Part shown: positions 22,561 to 33,119 of the stretch, in pieces
Position numbering within the stretch: position 1 is the stretch's first letter
Layout: the number at the start of each line of letters is the position of its first letter
Origin: Liopterus haemorrhoidalis
Lineage: Eukaryota; Arthropoda; Insecta; Coleoptera; Dytiscidae
Length of the DNA: 64,000 nucleotides
Assembly (NCBI GenBank): GCA_963971575.1
Contig: OZ020612.1
Coordinates: forward strand, 32,839,916 to 32,903,915
Direction of reading: 5' to 3'
The notes under the pieces: model-generated
What the model was told of the DNA's origin: nothing
The model's database searches: none
The model's input: the letters and a program-made list of their open reading frames with translations, nothing else
Translations under genes and position numbers: made by a program

Positions 22561-23089
22561 ATATTTTTTGTTCCAACGCATTTTCCAAACTCAAACTTGA
22601 CCAAAAGCCACGTATCATCCTTTATTTCTTCCTTACTTATGGGAAATCATTGTTAAAAAACTTCCCATTCATGTATACACCAGATTTTCAGCAGGCAAAA
22701 GACTTTATTCAAATTTTCTATCATATAATTGTTCACAATATGGCATTGTATTATTTTTTCCAGACGTCTTTCATCTTCCTGATGTTAATTCGTTTTCAAA
22801 TCGCCAATATCCTCTAGTCCTTCGCTAGTATCAGTGTCGTGTAACTACATATCTCGACGTCCTTCCTCACTACTAGAATCCGAAAAATCGGTTCCAGTAA
22901 CACTCTTCCCTGCTGGGACATTATTTTTCTGTGTTTTTGTCTTTTCTTTTCTGTTTGTTCACAAACGACCAGACAATCTCGAGCCGTCCTGTTCTACACT
23001 GCCTGTCTACTCTGTATGTGTTTGGGATGGATTTTTCAATTTCATTTCCGTATATTTTTTCATAAGAATATACTTATTTTAAAATATTG
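22561..23089. other. Unassigned DNA
   Basis: Slightly richer in pyrimidines; no frame above about 80 codons and no recognised element. Confidence 0.35.
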
Positions 23090-23170
23090 ACAACGTACTC
23101 TAGACTGAGGATGACTGGATTTACCAGTCGAAACGTCTCGTAATATTTTATAATAAACTTTTGACGAGTA
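23090..23170 (+). repeat. Element 3'-end motif (Penelope-like style)
   Basis: The sequence 'CTGAGGATGACTGG...CCAGTCGAAACGTC' with a small inverted repeat is typical of tails of GIY-YIG Penelope-like elements in arthropods. No enzyme is present, so the assignment is tentative. Confidence 0.4.
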
Positions 23171-23204
23171 ATCAAGAATTTTTATTTCCTCTTATATATA
23201 TATA

Positions 23205-23229
23205 TACACAAAAATCGCGTCGAAATACC

Positions 23230-23308
<79 letters not shown>

Positions 23309-23560
23309 TATTTCTAATATTCCGTTCCAATATTATAGTAGTAAAAGTTATTGGGAGTAGCGGTGGAGAAAAGTAAACTCAATATTTACTCATACCCGAT
23401 ATTTCGGTCTAAATTTTTAGACCTTTTTCAAGGGCTGAAAATTTTATTTAATTTATTTTTTTGTTGCCCTTGAAAAAGGTCTAAAAATTTAGACCGAAAT
23501 ATCGGGTATGAGTAAATATTGAGTTTACTTTTCTCCACCGCTACTCCCAATAACTTTTAC

Positions 23561-23627
<67 letters not shown>

Positions 23628-23650
23628 GGTATTTCGACGCGATTTTTGTC
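23205..23650. repeat. Large palindrome flanked by TA microsatellites
   Basis: Arms at 23336-23435 and 23466-23565 are reverse complements over about 100 bases with no mismatch that I can see; the spacer is 30 bases. Each arm is followed outwards by (TA)n (about 23233-23303 and 23565-23619), then by the inverted pair TCGAAATACCTATATGTA / TACATATAGGTATTTCGA. The arms carry GACCGAAATATCGGGTATGA, similar in style to Penelope-like ends. The left side has about 30 extra bases between the TA tract and the arm. Confidence 0.85.
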
Positions 23651-24539
23651 CAAAATTGAAAAACGTTTGTCATCCGTCCTATTTCCCAAAGAGTCTTGGT
23701 TTAGAAATCTGATAAAATTCAAAGTAGAGCGTTTTTGACTAGTGTTTGTCAAGCAAATGCATTAACTTCTTAGAATACTAGGGAACTCCAACGAAACGAG
23801 TTTTATTTTGCTATGTGAAAGAACCGGGTTAAATAAAATTTTGTAGTAAGTTGTATATTGGTACTGCCTAAGGAAAAGTTCAACATTTCAAAATAAAAAA
23901 TTATATTAATTTAAATATTACCCCCTATAATCCTTTTTAAATCCCACCCGCAAACTGCCGCACTTGCGATAAACTATAATACATAATAATATGAATCGGT
24001 ATAATTCAACGGCAATTTTAGATCAAGTAATTTTTTCAAAAAATATAAATTTAATGTAATTTTTTAATTTATTGGGGATATCAAATGAAGTTTTTTAAAA
24101 CGTTGATTAAAGAACAAAATTTATTTTTTTATTCTCTATTTTAAAGCGTTTTTTAGTAAATAATTACTATTTTTTTTGTCCTACACCTTGTAAAGGCAAC
24201 ACCCAGAGAGGGGGAGGGGGTTGCAATTTTTTTTTTCTTAAATCTAAATTTACATTTAACACAAGTTAAATAGTCTGGAAAAAAGCATTGTGGAACATAT
24301 GTTTCTCTGCATATTTTTCCACTAAGGTTGCATTTTTATACGCACTATGTATTTTATATATTTGATTTTTAATCAAAAAATATCCGAACTAACGTCCTAA
24401 AGATTTATTTTGCATACGTGAATATATTTGATAATGTGACAGAGACAAGTGACAGAGTAGATTAAGGAACGAAAAGTCATTTTGAAGGAATTATAGTCAA
24501 AAGAATTATAATTTTTTTAAAATAAATAAAGATTATTAT
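23651..24539. other. AT-rich DNA with weak family A similarity
   Basis: The phrase 'GGGGATATCAAATGAAG' at about 24073 and 'GTCCTACACCTTGTA' at about 24177 resemble family A. No gene. Confidence 0.35.
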
Positions 24540-24787
24540 TATTTTGTGGTTTATCAGGTCTTGACAAGCGTCCACTAATCGCAAACTTCAGCAACCTTTT
24601 GAGTCGCGTCATACTAGAGATTAATGGAGCTAAATATACACGGCTGTATCCCAAACCCTGGCGATATGCAGATGCGGAAATTATGCCAGATCCAGTGCCC
24701 GCACAATGCGGAGTGACCTGAGCAACACTGCTTTCTGCATCCTGCAGATCAAAGAGGTGGCGGAATATCTGCAGGCGGGAATAGACA
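24540..24787 (-). mobile_element. 3' end of a LINE with REL-type endonuclease (fragment)
   Basis: Nearly the same as 58780-59030: 'GTCAGGTCTTGACAAGCG'-like start, TATCCCAAACCCTGGCGATA, and GCAGGCGGGAATAGAC. On the minus strand this ends in a run of AAT triplets, the 3' tail. It is a short, 5'-truncated copy of the element at 58765-60350. Confidence 0.7.
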
Positions 24788-24928
24788 ACTTTTAATCAGT
24801 TTAATTTTCGAAATATTTCGATAGTATTTAAAAAAAAAAAGATTGTATTTTTAAAAAATAATTTTTTATGATCTTATTCAGGGTCTGTAGTACGGTCGTC
24901 TTCGGTAGGTACATCTTTAAAGATAGGC

Positions 24929-25200
24929 AGTGGCGCAGCCAAAGGGGGGCCAACGGGCCTCGCTTTCCCCATGCCCAGCAGAATTAGCACAATTTGTATC
25001 AAGTATTATACAATACTAGCAGATAACCCGGCGATGCTCGGGGAGCTGAAGATAAAATTTGTTAACCCCAACAGTAATTTATTTATAAATTACCTCGTTG
25101 TTAACTATATTTGCATTTTTTTTCTTCTTATAAATAAACATTTTTTTAAAATTGCCTATTTTTGAAAAAGCGACATAATTATTGTCCCATTCTTTCCAAA
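24929..25200. mobile_element. hAT-like end followed by a Helitron 3' end (minus)
   Basis: CAGTGGCGCAGCCAAAGG at 24929 is a hAT-like end. At 25016 the sequence CTAG preceded by A, then 'CAGATAACCCGGCGATGCTC', is the reverse complement of a Helitron terminus with a CCGAGCATCGCCGGG hairpin. The rest of that Helitron runs at most to about 25230, where a hAT fragment begins. Confidence 0.5.
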
Positions 25201-25235
25201 TATGCTCCAACGAATTATATGAAGTGGAGTGTTGA

Positions 25236-25860
25236 TCCTTCGAGAGTCGACGAGTCGAAACTTTTTGGAGGAGTCGGAGTCGGGAGTCAGAAAAAGTTAT
25301 CGACACCAGACTCTTTGATTCAATTTTTAGCAAGGATGAGGACAAATCGAAAACGAAAGCAAAATAACCATATTACCAGAATTTTTTAAAGCACGGAAAC
25401 AAGAGCGACATTTTGTTCTCTGTTCAAGAACAAAAATGGAATTAAAAATACTCAATACTGGTTTTACCCGGTTTCCTTTATGCTTCCGAGTTCAAAATTT
25501 GATTGATACTACTCGCATTAACAGATTAATACGATGAGGCAGCAAAGTTTTTTGTTTTTACTCATATCCATTTTATCTTTTTCTGTATACTTTGTTTATT
25601 GTGTGGAACTAAACTGGATTTTTATGATATTTTCTCAAGTTGTAATGAGCTTCGTGATTATTTCATGTTTCATGCTGGCAGCCAAAATCTAAATGTCAAA
25701 AGGAAAAAGTGACATAGTATGAAATTTTTTTAAATCTAATATATTCGAAAATTTGTATTAAAATTGACACAAAAAGTCAACGTGAAATGAAAATTACATT
25801 TTATAAAAACATCTCACCCCAACCCAAGATATTTAATGTTAGTATAATCTGTTTCTCTAT
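25236..25860. mobile_element. Partial copy of the 14762 hAT family
   Basis: Same order of sequence as 14762-15400: AGTCGGAGTCGGGAGTC, then CAAGGATGAGGACAAATCG, and 'CCAACCCAAGATATTTAATG'. It breaks off about where the MITE begins in the other copy. The right terminus is absent. Confidence 0.65.
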
Positions 25861-26560
25861 ATGCAGGGTGTTTGTTTGAAACGGGGCACCCCGAAAATCT
25901 CCTTTATTTGTAAAGATACAAAAAATCTTCAGAACTAAAGTTAAACTAGACAAAAAGGCCCATCTAAAGGTTACTATAAGAATTCTGAGGCACTTGCGTT
26001 TTCACCGGAAATGATGTCAACTTTTGATCTAGCATAGGGAATCGATAATTTTATATTTTTTACAACAAGCTATGTTTGGAATTACTCTTAAGGATATAGT
26101 ACCAGATGAGGAACTATGCCGAATAATATTTAGCCCATTCAAGCGAAAGTAGATTGACCAAAATAATCCTTCGATAGAGAACGTGGCAAGAGAACTGAAT
26201 GCAGGAGGCACAGAACCGCGAATACTGGATTTGCCTAAGGAAGATCTATAACCAAAATTTGATGTTAACGGCTAGGTGATTATGAAAGTGGGTAACTTTG
26301 TATTACCACTGCAAATAGTGTAGGAACTTAAATGATTTTCAAAATATCGTTCATTTGGGCGCTATTACAGCAAAAACATTTAGCAATCGGACCCACTGCT
26401 GGTCGTCTTAATTTACTGTATATGGTACATAAAAAATAAATAATTAATAATGATAGGTTCGCAACGTCTTGATGGCGTATAGGGGCCGATTTGATAAGAT
26501 CTCCAGTCATAGATATGAAAGATACGTTGTGGTCAGCAAAACGTTTCAACCAACCTTATT
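25861..26560 (+). pseudogene. Possible decayed LINE fragment
   Basis: From about 26070 a broken plus-strand frame reads MFGITLKDIVPDEELCR. It resembles the 'GITLRDRIRNEEIRRRT' stretch found downstream of reverse transcriptase in RTE-like elements of insects. The similarity is short and the frame is interrupted. I would not insist on it. Confidence 0.3.
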
Positions 26561-27595
26561 ATCCCTGTGTAAATAGGTACTCATTTAAGGTATAAATACT
26601 TCAAGCTTAATCTACCCTAGAGCTGAGTGCACTATATAGATAGAACGAAATCGTAAAATGTGTTACAATATTTATATTGTTATATGTTACAGTATGTCAT
26701 ATATTATTCTTAAATATTTATTTTGTGGAAACTAAATGGACTTATCCTGAAAATAAGATTTAATTTTTGATTGTGGGGAAATTTTTATCAATTAAATTTT
26801 ATTTGATTTTTTGAAAGTATCAATGTGGGCATATTAATTAAGCGTGCAAATAGAATATGATTGTTGTCGTGTCACAGATGTGGACAGGTGTCATCACTTG
26901 ATCACGGGGGTGTGTTCAGCACTCCAGCCAAGTACTGACACAACTTCGTATCGCATCGTATTCTATGCATGTATACCTCACCTGACCAATATACACAGAT
27001 ACACCAAATCACTAATGTGTACCCTGTTTTATAAATGTCAAAAAGAATGCAACTAATTCTCAGAATATTTATGTATGTGTATACATTTCCCTGATGTAAA
27101 ATTATAATAACATTATAGAACTGGAAGCGAAAGAAAAGCTAATAAAAAAAAAATAATAATAATAATAAAAAAACAGTGAAACTGTCCATTAAGGCAGATC
27201 GAAAAATCTTTAATGAAGAAATCTTACACATTTCAGGATTTCGTCGGTATATAGTAAGCGACGAAGAACTACATAAGGCCCAAAAATTGATGTCCTTGGA
27301 GAATATTTTTAGACACTTTTTTTTACTCTAATCGCATCATAAAAAACATTTTTTTAAAAATAATTTTGTCTGTTTTTATAAACATTTGAGCTGTGAACTA
27401 AATGAAATATTATCAATGGCGTAAACTTTATGCCACCCGCCGCAGTTTTTTTTTTTTTTTTCTAGACCCTCTCGCATGTTGATTAACTTTGTCTAGGGAG
27501 ACCCAGAGACAAAAAAATCATTGAGAAATTCGGTGATACCCAAAATAGCGTGTATCCCTCCACAGTTGCGTGGGCAGCGGGCCCATTATATACCT
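26561..27595. other. Unassigned AT-rich DNA
   Basis: No gene or element end that I can support. A family A fragment ('CATTTCAGGATTTCGTCGG') lies at about 27228-27250. Confidence 0.35.
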
Positions 27596-27599
27596 ACTA

Positions 27600-27812
27600 G
27601 ACGTAATAATGGTAGGGGGAGAGGTGGGCGAGGAAATTAGAGGCAAGAAAGATAACAGGAAGGGGTAAAGGAAGGAAGGAAGTGGCCCGGGGAAGCAGAA
27701 GGGGGGAAATGGAAGGAAGAAGGGGGTTGAGGTTACCTGGATATGGGGAAGAAGGAAAGGAGATAGGAAGAGGGGTGAAGAAATGGTTGGAAGGGAAGGG
27801 AATGGAATAAAA
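27600..27812 (+). repeat. Purine-rich (GGAA/GGGA) tract
   Basis: About 200 bases consist largely of G and A on the plus strand, such as GGAAGGAAGGAAG. The opposite strand therefore shows a long Pro/Ser/Phe-rich frame, which I consider compositional. Downstream, 'AAACATCGAAAGGTCGAGGG' may be the 3' UTR of an unidentified element. Confidence 0.6.
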
Positions 27813-28229
27813 TAAATTGTAATGTAAAGTAATGAAATGTGATGTATGTTTAATAGGACGTTGGGATGTTGATAGGAGATATATGTGTTGTAATTATAAT
27901 TGTAGTAAATACCCAAAACATCGAAAGGTCGAGGGGAAATAAAGAATTATGTACGTAATATAATCAAGAAATTTCTTCTTTGAATAAAATTGTTTATAAG
28001 TGATTTGAACAAAAAATGCAGGATTAACTTAATTAATAAGAAATGATTTAATTTTTTTTAATTATCGTCTTCGAAAGACTACCCTCTTGTAGCTATACAT
28101 AGCTGCCAACATCTTTCCTTTTTCTGAAAATACATTTTCTAGACACTTTTTGGAATTACTCCGATATTTTCCAATTTTCTTATCTATCGTTTGATTACGC
28201 CTATATTTTAAACGAATTATTTATATCAG

Positions 28230-28365
28230 TTAAAAAAAAAACTAATTAAACCAGGTCAAGTCAGATGAGTATGGTGGATGCTGAAAGAAATTGACTTTGT
28301 CTCCAAAAACTGCCAAATTATAAAGGAAGTGTGAGATGCAACACCCATGCGTTTTCCATGATTTC
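28230..28365 (-). pseudogene. mariner transposase fragment
   Basis: On the minus strand one frame reads ASHTSFIIWQFLETKSIS, and after a shift the next reads QHPPYSSDL. Both match the mariner region around the second catalytic Asp and the 'HPPYSPDLAP' motif. Short and frameshifted. Confidence 0.6.
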
Positions 28366-28449
28366 CAGTTATATTTTTACTAAGTTATTTTGTACGAATT
28401 TTATAGCGGTTTTTGTAATTTCATTATTTTTACCCGGCGATTTTTAAAA

Positions 28450-29080
28450 TGTACTTTGCCTGATGATAGAATCTGAATGAAATTTTGTTTCAAATTTCCA
28501 TAGACGGTTACAGAAACACTTGAACTTTTGAAAACAGCTTTTGCAGAAGAAGGTCTGAGACGAACTCCGTATTTTAAGTAGTTCATGTGTTTCAAAGATG
28601 ATGAGAGATCGAGTTGGTCTTAATACCGTCAAGTCCTAAAACCGACGAAAAGGTTATCTAGGCTCGCGAATTAATCTGTATCAGTCAACAATTGACTGTT
28701 AGAGAGGTTGCAAAAAGAGTAGGTATATAATACAGGTCTTATCAAGACATTTTAACGAATATTGACAAACACAACACACCAGCTCAAATTTTCCTTATGG
28801 TTAATGCAGTTTTTGTCGAAGAGAAAACTCACAATGGAAGACCCTGTTGAATACTTTTTGTTTCCAAAATTGAAGAGTTTATTAAAAGGACACTATTTTC
28901 AAACGATTGAAGAGATATAAAAATAATCTGAAACTGACCTTATAGCGATTTCACAGAGTCAACAAAATATGTTTCCAGACATTTCTGAAACGCATTCATT
29001 AAAAAGAAACTAGCAATAATTTATAACCGCAGAAGGGCATTATTTCGAAGATTTTGATAATTTTCTAGATCCGCGTCGTT
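28450..29080 (+). pseudogene. mariner transposase, internally deleted
   Basis: Broken plus-strand frames give the N-terminal helix-turn-helix region (MKFCFKF..., ETLELLKTAFAEEGLRRT) and then LTVREVAKRVG. After a deletion that removes the catalytic centre they give the C-terminal part (SKIEEFIKRTLFSND and a later Tyr-Asn-Arg-Arg stretch). The order agrees with mariner transposases of about 345 residues. Several stops and a missing middle make it non-functional. Confidence 0.6.
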
Positions 29081-29137
29081 AATATTCAACATATTGCTAA
29101 ATTAAAATAAAATATTGATATTTTTAGTATTTAATTA

Positions 29138-29335
29138 ATGGGTGGCTCCGTGGTAAGACGGTTGTATATGGAGCATAGGGACGGGGGTTCTAATCCCTCA
29201 CCTCTTTCGGATTTTTATCTTCCAATATTGTGCAGTCAGCTCTGGGATCGACACAGCCTCATGTATTTAATACATAAAATGAGTACCTGTTCATACCTGT
29301 ACATTCATATAGGACTAGTCGAAACGTCACACTGA
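29138..29335 (+). mobile_element. tRNA-derived SINE, another family
   Basis: Box-A-like TGGCTCCGTGGTAAGACGG and box-B-like GGGGTTCTAATCCC are spaced as in a tRNA. They are followed by an unrelated body containing GTCAGCTCTGGGATCG. The acceptor stem does not close, so a SINE head is likelier than a tRNA gene. Confidence 0.55.
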
Positions 29336-29699
29336 TCACGTGGATCACTGTAATGGCGTAAATTAAAATTTCGCCCCCCCCCCGCAAATTAATACTTCTG
29401 CTTGTGTATTGACTCGTCCCAAAGTTATAGTTTTGTAGGATAAATACCCTCTGATTTTTATTACATGTGTACAGTCTACTCTCTGTTGATTTTACGACTA
29501 CAGCACCGACTATATTTCAATATATAGAGTAACAAGTGAAAAACGTGTAAGATTTACTCTGCAGCTAAATTCACTTTACGAAAACGGCCAGGAGACCTAA
29601 CATGGCTAATAGTTGGGCATGACTCATTTATAATGTATAATACTAGCAGAAACCGAAGCAGGAAATTGAAGAAAAGAACTTACTTCCGATATGCAAAAC

Positions 29700-30609
29700 G
29701 GGTTCAGAAAAGGAAGGCGGCCACCAATAATATTTTATTTTGAACCACTTGGCCAATAGAAACACTTGGCCAATAGAAACACTTGGCCAATAGAAACACT
29801 TGGCTTGACAGAAACAAAGAAAATAGGAAACTTATACATTTTCTTTGACGATCTAAAAGCTGCGGTTAGTTGGGGAGATAGGGCCGAACTGATAAATACA
29901 CTAAAGGAAAAAGTAGTTAGCAATGTATCTATTAACGCAAAATGTAAAAAATATATACGAAGAAATGTGTTTGAAGGTTAAAATCAAGGACCACCAGTTG
30001 TCAGACATCTTTTGGAAACAAAAAAGATTGCGTCAAAGATGTCCATTAAGACCTACATTGTTTGCGTTGTACATTTCAGATCTGGACAAATACTTAAAAA
30101 GGAGACAAACTGGACCTGCAGTTAAAAGAAGGAAAATAATTGGTCCTTATCCTATGCAGATGATCTAGTCAATTGCGCAGGTTAGAACAATATTTAGACA
30201 GACAGAAACTGACATTGAACACCAAGAAGTCAAGAATTATAAAGTTTAAGAAAGGAGGAGGAAGTGAAAGCGACGAACACTGAGTTGGCAGGGAAATAAA
30301 ATAGAAGAAGTGACTAAATATAAATATTTAGGATATACCTATATATATTATAAAAATCCAACAAAGAAAAGGAACAAGAAAATCCGTGTCAAGGAATGGA
30401 ATGGTAGCTATGGGGCAGGTATGGGGAATTGGCGAAAGGACATTTAAAAATAGTTTCTTAATAAAGTTGATGTTATTCGATAGGATGATTAAACCCCTAG
30501 TAATGTGTGAGGTAGAAATTTGGGGCTGAACAGAACAACAAAAAATTGTACGCTTACTTCAGAAATATCTACGCTGGATCTTAAGATTAGACAAACATAC
30601 ACCCATATA
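29700..30609 (+). pseudogene. LINE reverse transcriptase relic
   Basis: Fragments in successive frames follow LINE order: FFDDLKAAVSWGDRAELI (motif A, with the usual Phe-Asp lost), then CPLRPTLFALYISDLDKYL (motif B region). The motif C stretch is lost to a frameshift near 30150. Later come KYLGY-like codons and finally QKYLRWILRLDKHTP, a conserved post-RT stretch in many arthropod LINEs. Stops and shifts throughout show that it is inactive. A MITE abuts at 30610. Confidence 0.65.
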
Positions 30610-30803
30610 CCATGTGTTCAAAAAGTAATTACATAAGGGTTGGCTATGGAAAAATAAAATTGTCTACTGCAAGCTTTAGAATTAATTAACTGTCATCACT
30701 GTTGTTTTTGTCATAAGTTATTTGTTGTTATATAAAGCTTGCGGTAGACATTATTTTATTGTTTCATAGCCAACGCTTATATAATTACTTTTTGAACTCA
30801 TGG
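30610..30803. mobile_element. Palindromic Tc1/mariner-type MITE
   Basis: About 194 bases with inverted ends of about 70 bases: CCATGTGTTCAAAAAGTAAT at the left and the complement of ACTTTTTGAACTCATGG at the right. Both sides are flanked by TA (30608-30609 and 30804-30805), the mariner duplication. Inner arms TCTACTGCAAGCTTTA and TAAAGCTTGCGGTAGA also pair. Confidence 0.8.
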
Positions 30804-31609
30804 TATCCGGGGCGTATCCAGAAATTTGTCAAGGGGGGGCTTATTTTAAAAAAAGTTGTGAAGGATATGCTCCTCCCCCCAGGCCGTTTGTGAAATAGGA
30901 TAAAAAAATTAAATTTCTTTCATAATAAACTATTGTCAAAGATTAACAAAGGAACCGGGCTGAAAAACCGGAAAGTTCCGGTCAAACCGGAACGTATGGT
31001 AGCCCTATTTAAATTATAAAACACTAATATTGACTAAATATCATAATACGATATAAAAAATATTTATTATGCAGTAGCACATGGCCTCGCGGTCCAACAG
31101 GCCTCGCGCATGGTGCGAACTTTCTGAACCGCGCGTACTCGCCTACACCAAACTCCTATCTAAATTGTATATGTAGTTTTCGAGCGCGCTGAAATTAGAA
31201 AGAAGAAAACGAGTGGGGTGCTTTGCATCAGCTGTGAAGCGCTGTGATTCCCCGAATACGAGAGAAAATCACAAAGTTGTTATTGATAGATGCCACAATA
31301 GTGTAACATTCACTAAATGTATCCCTCATTAAAATATATACATTTGAAGCATTATAGGAGTATCTAATATGTAAACATAGCGTGGTAGCGGACAGCACCA
31401 GATAAGGAAAATTATATTTTGACTGATGTATCTCGTTCATTCCGTCATTTTGCGTGGTCCATCATTATTGAACCAGCCCTTTTTGACCACCGCGTCAATA
31501 TAAATGTTTCTTGTCAATCTCGCACATGGCCTCGCGCCTGCGCTGGCACATGATCTCGCACCTGCCCTGGCACATGGCCTCGCAAATCCTAGCGCCGGCC
31601 CTGCCAGTA
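30804..31609. other. Repeat fragments with CACATGGCCTCGC motifs
   Basis: No gene. 'CACATGGCCTCGC' or close variants occur at about 31079, 31524, 31542 and 31569. A TE-end-like sequence (GGGGCGTATCCAG) lies at 30811. Confidence 0.4.
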
Positions 31610-31990
31610 GGAGTATGACTAGCTTCGTTGTATGAAGTGGTTGAGGACTGGACATGGTGTAATTCCAGTATTTGCAGCACCTGCAATTTTTCACCATATC
31701 TTCTATATCCAAATGACACGAGTTGTGTCAATTCCATAGTAGTCTCACGTAGAGCAACATTGTGCCGGTAAATGTTGTGTGTGACGGCATAGAAGTGGTA
31801 CGCTGATGATAAATGCGCCAGGGTTGCAGGGTGTTTTTTACACGCTCTGCAGGTATGCTTTCTGCAGGATGTTTTTGCGATATGCAAGCATGCTTAAAAC
31901 CCCATCCTGACATGCAAATATAAAACCTACTACTTATAGGCCACAAGAATGAAAAAAAAAGTTCTAAATTTAAATCTACTTGCATGCATG
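31610..31990 (-). pseudogene. Fragment of a REL-endonuclease LINE
   Basis: On the minus strand the frame contains CRACKKHPATLAHLSSAY and IYRHNVALRE. This is the same zinc-knuckle region as CRLCHHHPETIMPHSL in the element at 58765-60350, where the knuckle precedes the restriction-enzyme-like endonuclease. It covers only that region and then runs into the CACATGGCCTCGC repeats. It is non-functional. Confidence 0.65.
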
Positions 31991-32159
31991 GATATAGTTG
32001 TATCTCTATGCTAAATCACTACGGTATTGTTTTAGTAGTGTCGATCATGCGGTTCAGAACCGTACTATTGTAAAATATTAAAATTAAAAACTAAATAACC
32101 GTGCTGTTATACTTTTGTTCAAATTATCACTTTTAAAGGTACTGCTGTGATATGACTCA

Positions 32160-32627
32160 ATTTTAAAGTGATAATATAAAACATTGATGTGAAGAGTGAA
32201 TTTTAACACATTTCAGGGTTTTGTAGGTATTTAATAAGTGTAGGAAACCAATAGAATGCTGGATGTGGAGGACAATATTGCTTCTATGATCACATCAAAA
32301 TCAACAGTTTTTATTTATAACCATTTTTTTTTTCGTTACTTTTTACTAAATTTAAATAATTTCAAAAAATTTCGTCACAATAAAGTTTAAATTAAAAAAT
32401 CTCTGCGATTTTCCTGCATTGCTTCGTATTTAATTCTTTAATAAATTAATAAGAAATATATTGCTAAATAGCTTAATTTTTTTTTCAATTTCAGGAACAT
32501 TTTTCATGGACATGTGTTACTCTTATGTTTCCGATTCAGATCAATATATATTGCTTAGAATATTTTCAGATTTTTAGTTTAACCCCTTTGTCCCGTATCC
32601 TTTAGACAGTGGTTTTTTTAGTACATA
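32160..32627 (+). repeat. Repeat family A, left part split by the Ty3/gypsy element
   Basis: Contains 'TTTCAGGGTTTTGTAGG' and 'TAGTTTAACCCCTTTGT', ending at the gypsy insertion. Its continuation ('TTTGGAAAAAATCTTATTAA') is found on the far side at 37189. Confidence 0.6.
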
Positions 32628-32814
32628 TGTAATAAACTTCTACACTGGCCTTGAGGTTTACAATTATCATTTACGACTTCGCTTACACAAAACCATACAT
32701 TAACCCTTCGACGGCTCTGCTACGACCATACTGACTCGTTCAAACTATAACGTCCGTTATAGTTCTCCAGAGCTGCCAACTTACAAAAATTGAAAACTTA
32801 CAAAAATTACTACA
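32628..32814 (-). repeat. LTR (3' LTR in element sense)
   Basis: 187 bases, TG...CA bounded. Compared with the other LTR it has a handful of substitutions and lacks a block of about 22 bases. Confidence 0.85.
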
Positions 32815-32901
32815 ATCGGTCATTCTGACAGGTTAATGACCCCATTAACACAAAAATCTTAACCTTAACATGACAATTGTTACAGAACAAATACAATGTT
32901 A

Positions 32902-33118
32902 TCAAGCAATTATAAAATCATCAAGATGTCTGGGCGGTCGTCGGAACCGCTTTTCCCGCACTGTTTCACACTGAAAAGGCCCTGTTACACTCGCGAGATC
33001 ACTGTCACTATCGACCGCACTTCGTCGATCTGTCCCATTATCCCGTACCGGGTTTTCAGTTTCCTCGAGACTGGCGTCGTCGTCCTCTTCATCGCCGACT
33101 CGCCGGTCTCTGCATGAT
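32902..33118 (-). pseudogene. C-terminal tail of pol in a shifted frame
   Basis: Immediately after the pol stop at 33120 another minus-strand frame stays open for about 70 codons. It is strongly acidic at first (GDEEDDDASLEETE) and finishes RRPPRHLDDFIIA before a TGA at 32902. A basic 'RRPPRHLDDF' ending is common in retrotransposon integrase tails. I therefore read it as the true C-terminus, displaced by a small insertion or deletion near 33125. Confidence 0.55.
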
Positions 33119-33119
33119 T

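Noticed and set aside
23161..23752. ORFs of alternating Tyr-Ile
   Set aside because: Translation of the TA microsatellites.
27518..27916. A 132-codon Pro/Ser/Phe-rich ORF on the minus strand
   Set aside because: It is the complement of a purine-rich tract; the composition explains the open frame and no domain is visible.
32896..33117. Plus-strand ORF of 73 codons near the gypsy LTR
   Set aside because: The minus strand here carries the acidic pol tail; the plus-strand frame is a shadow.
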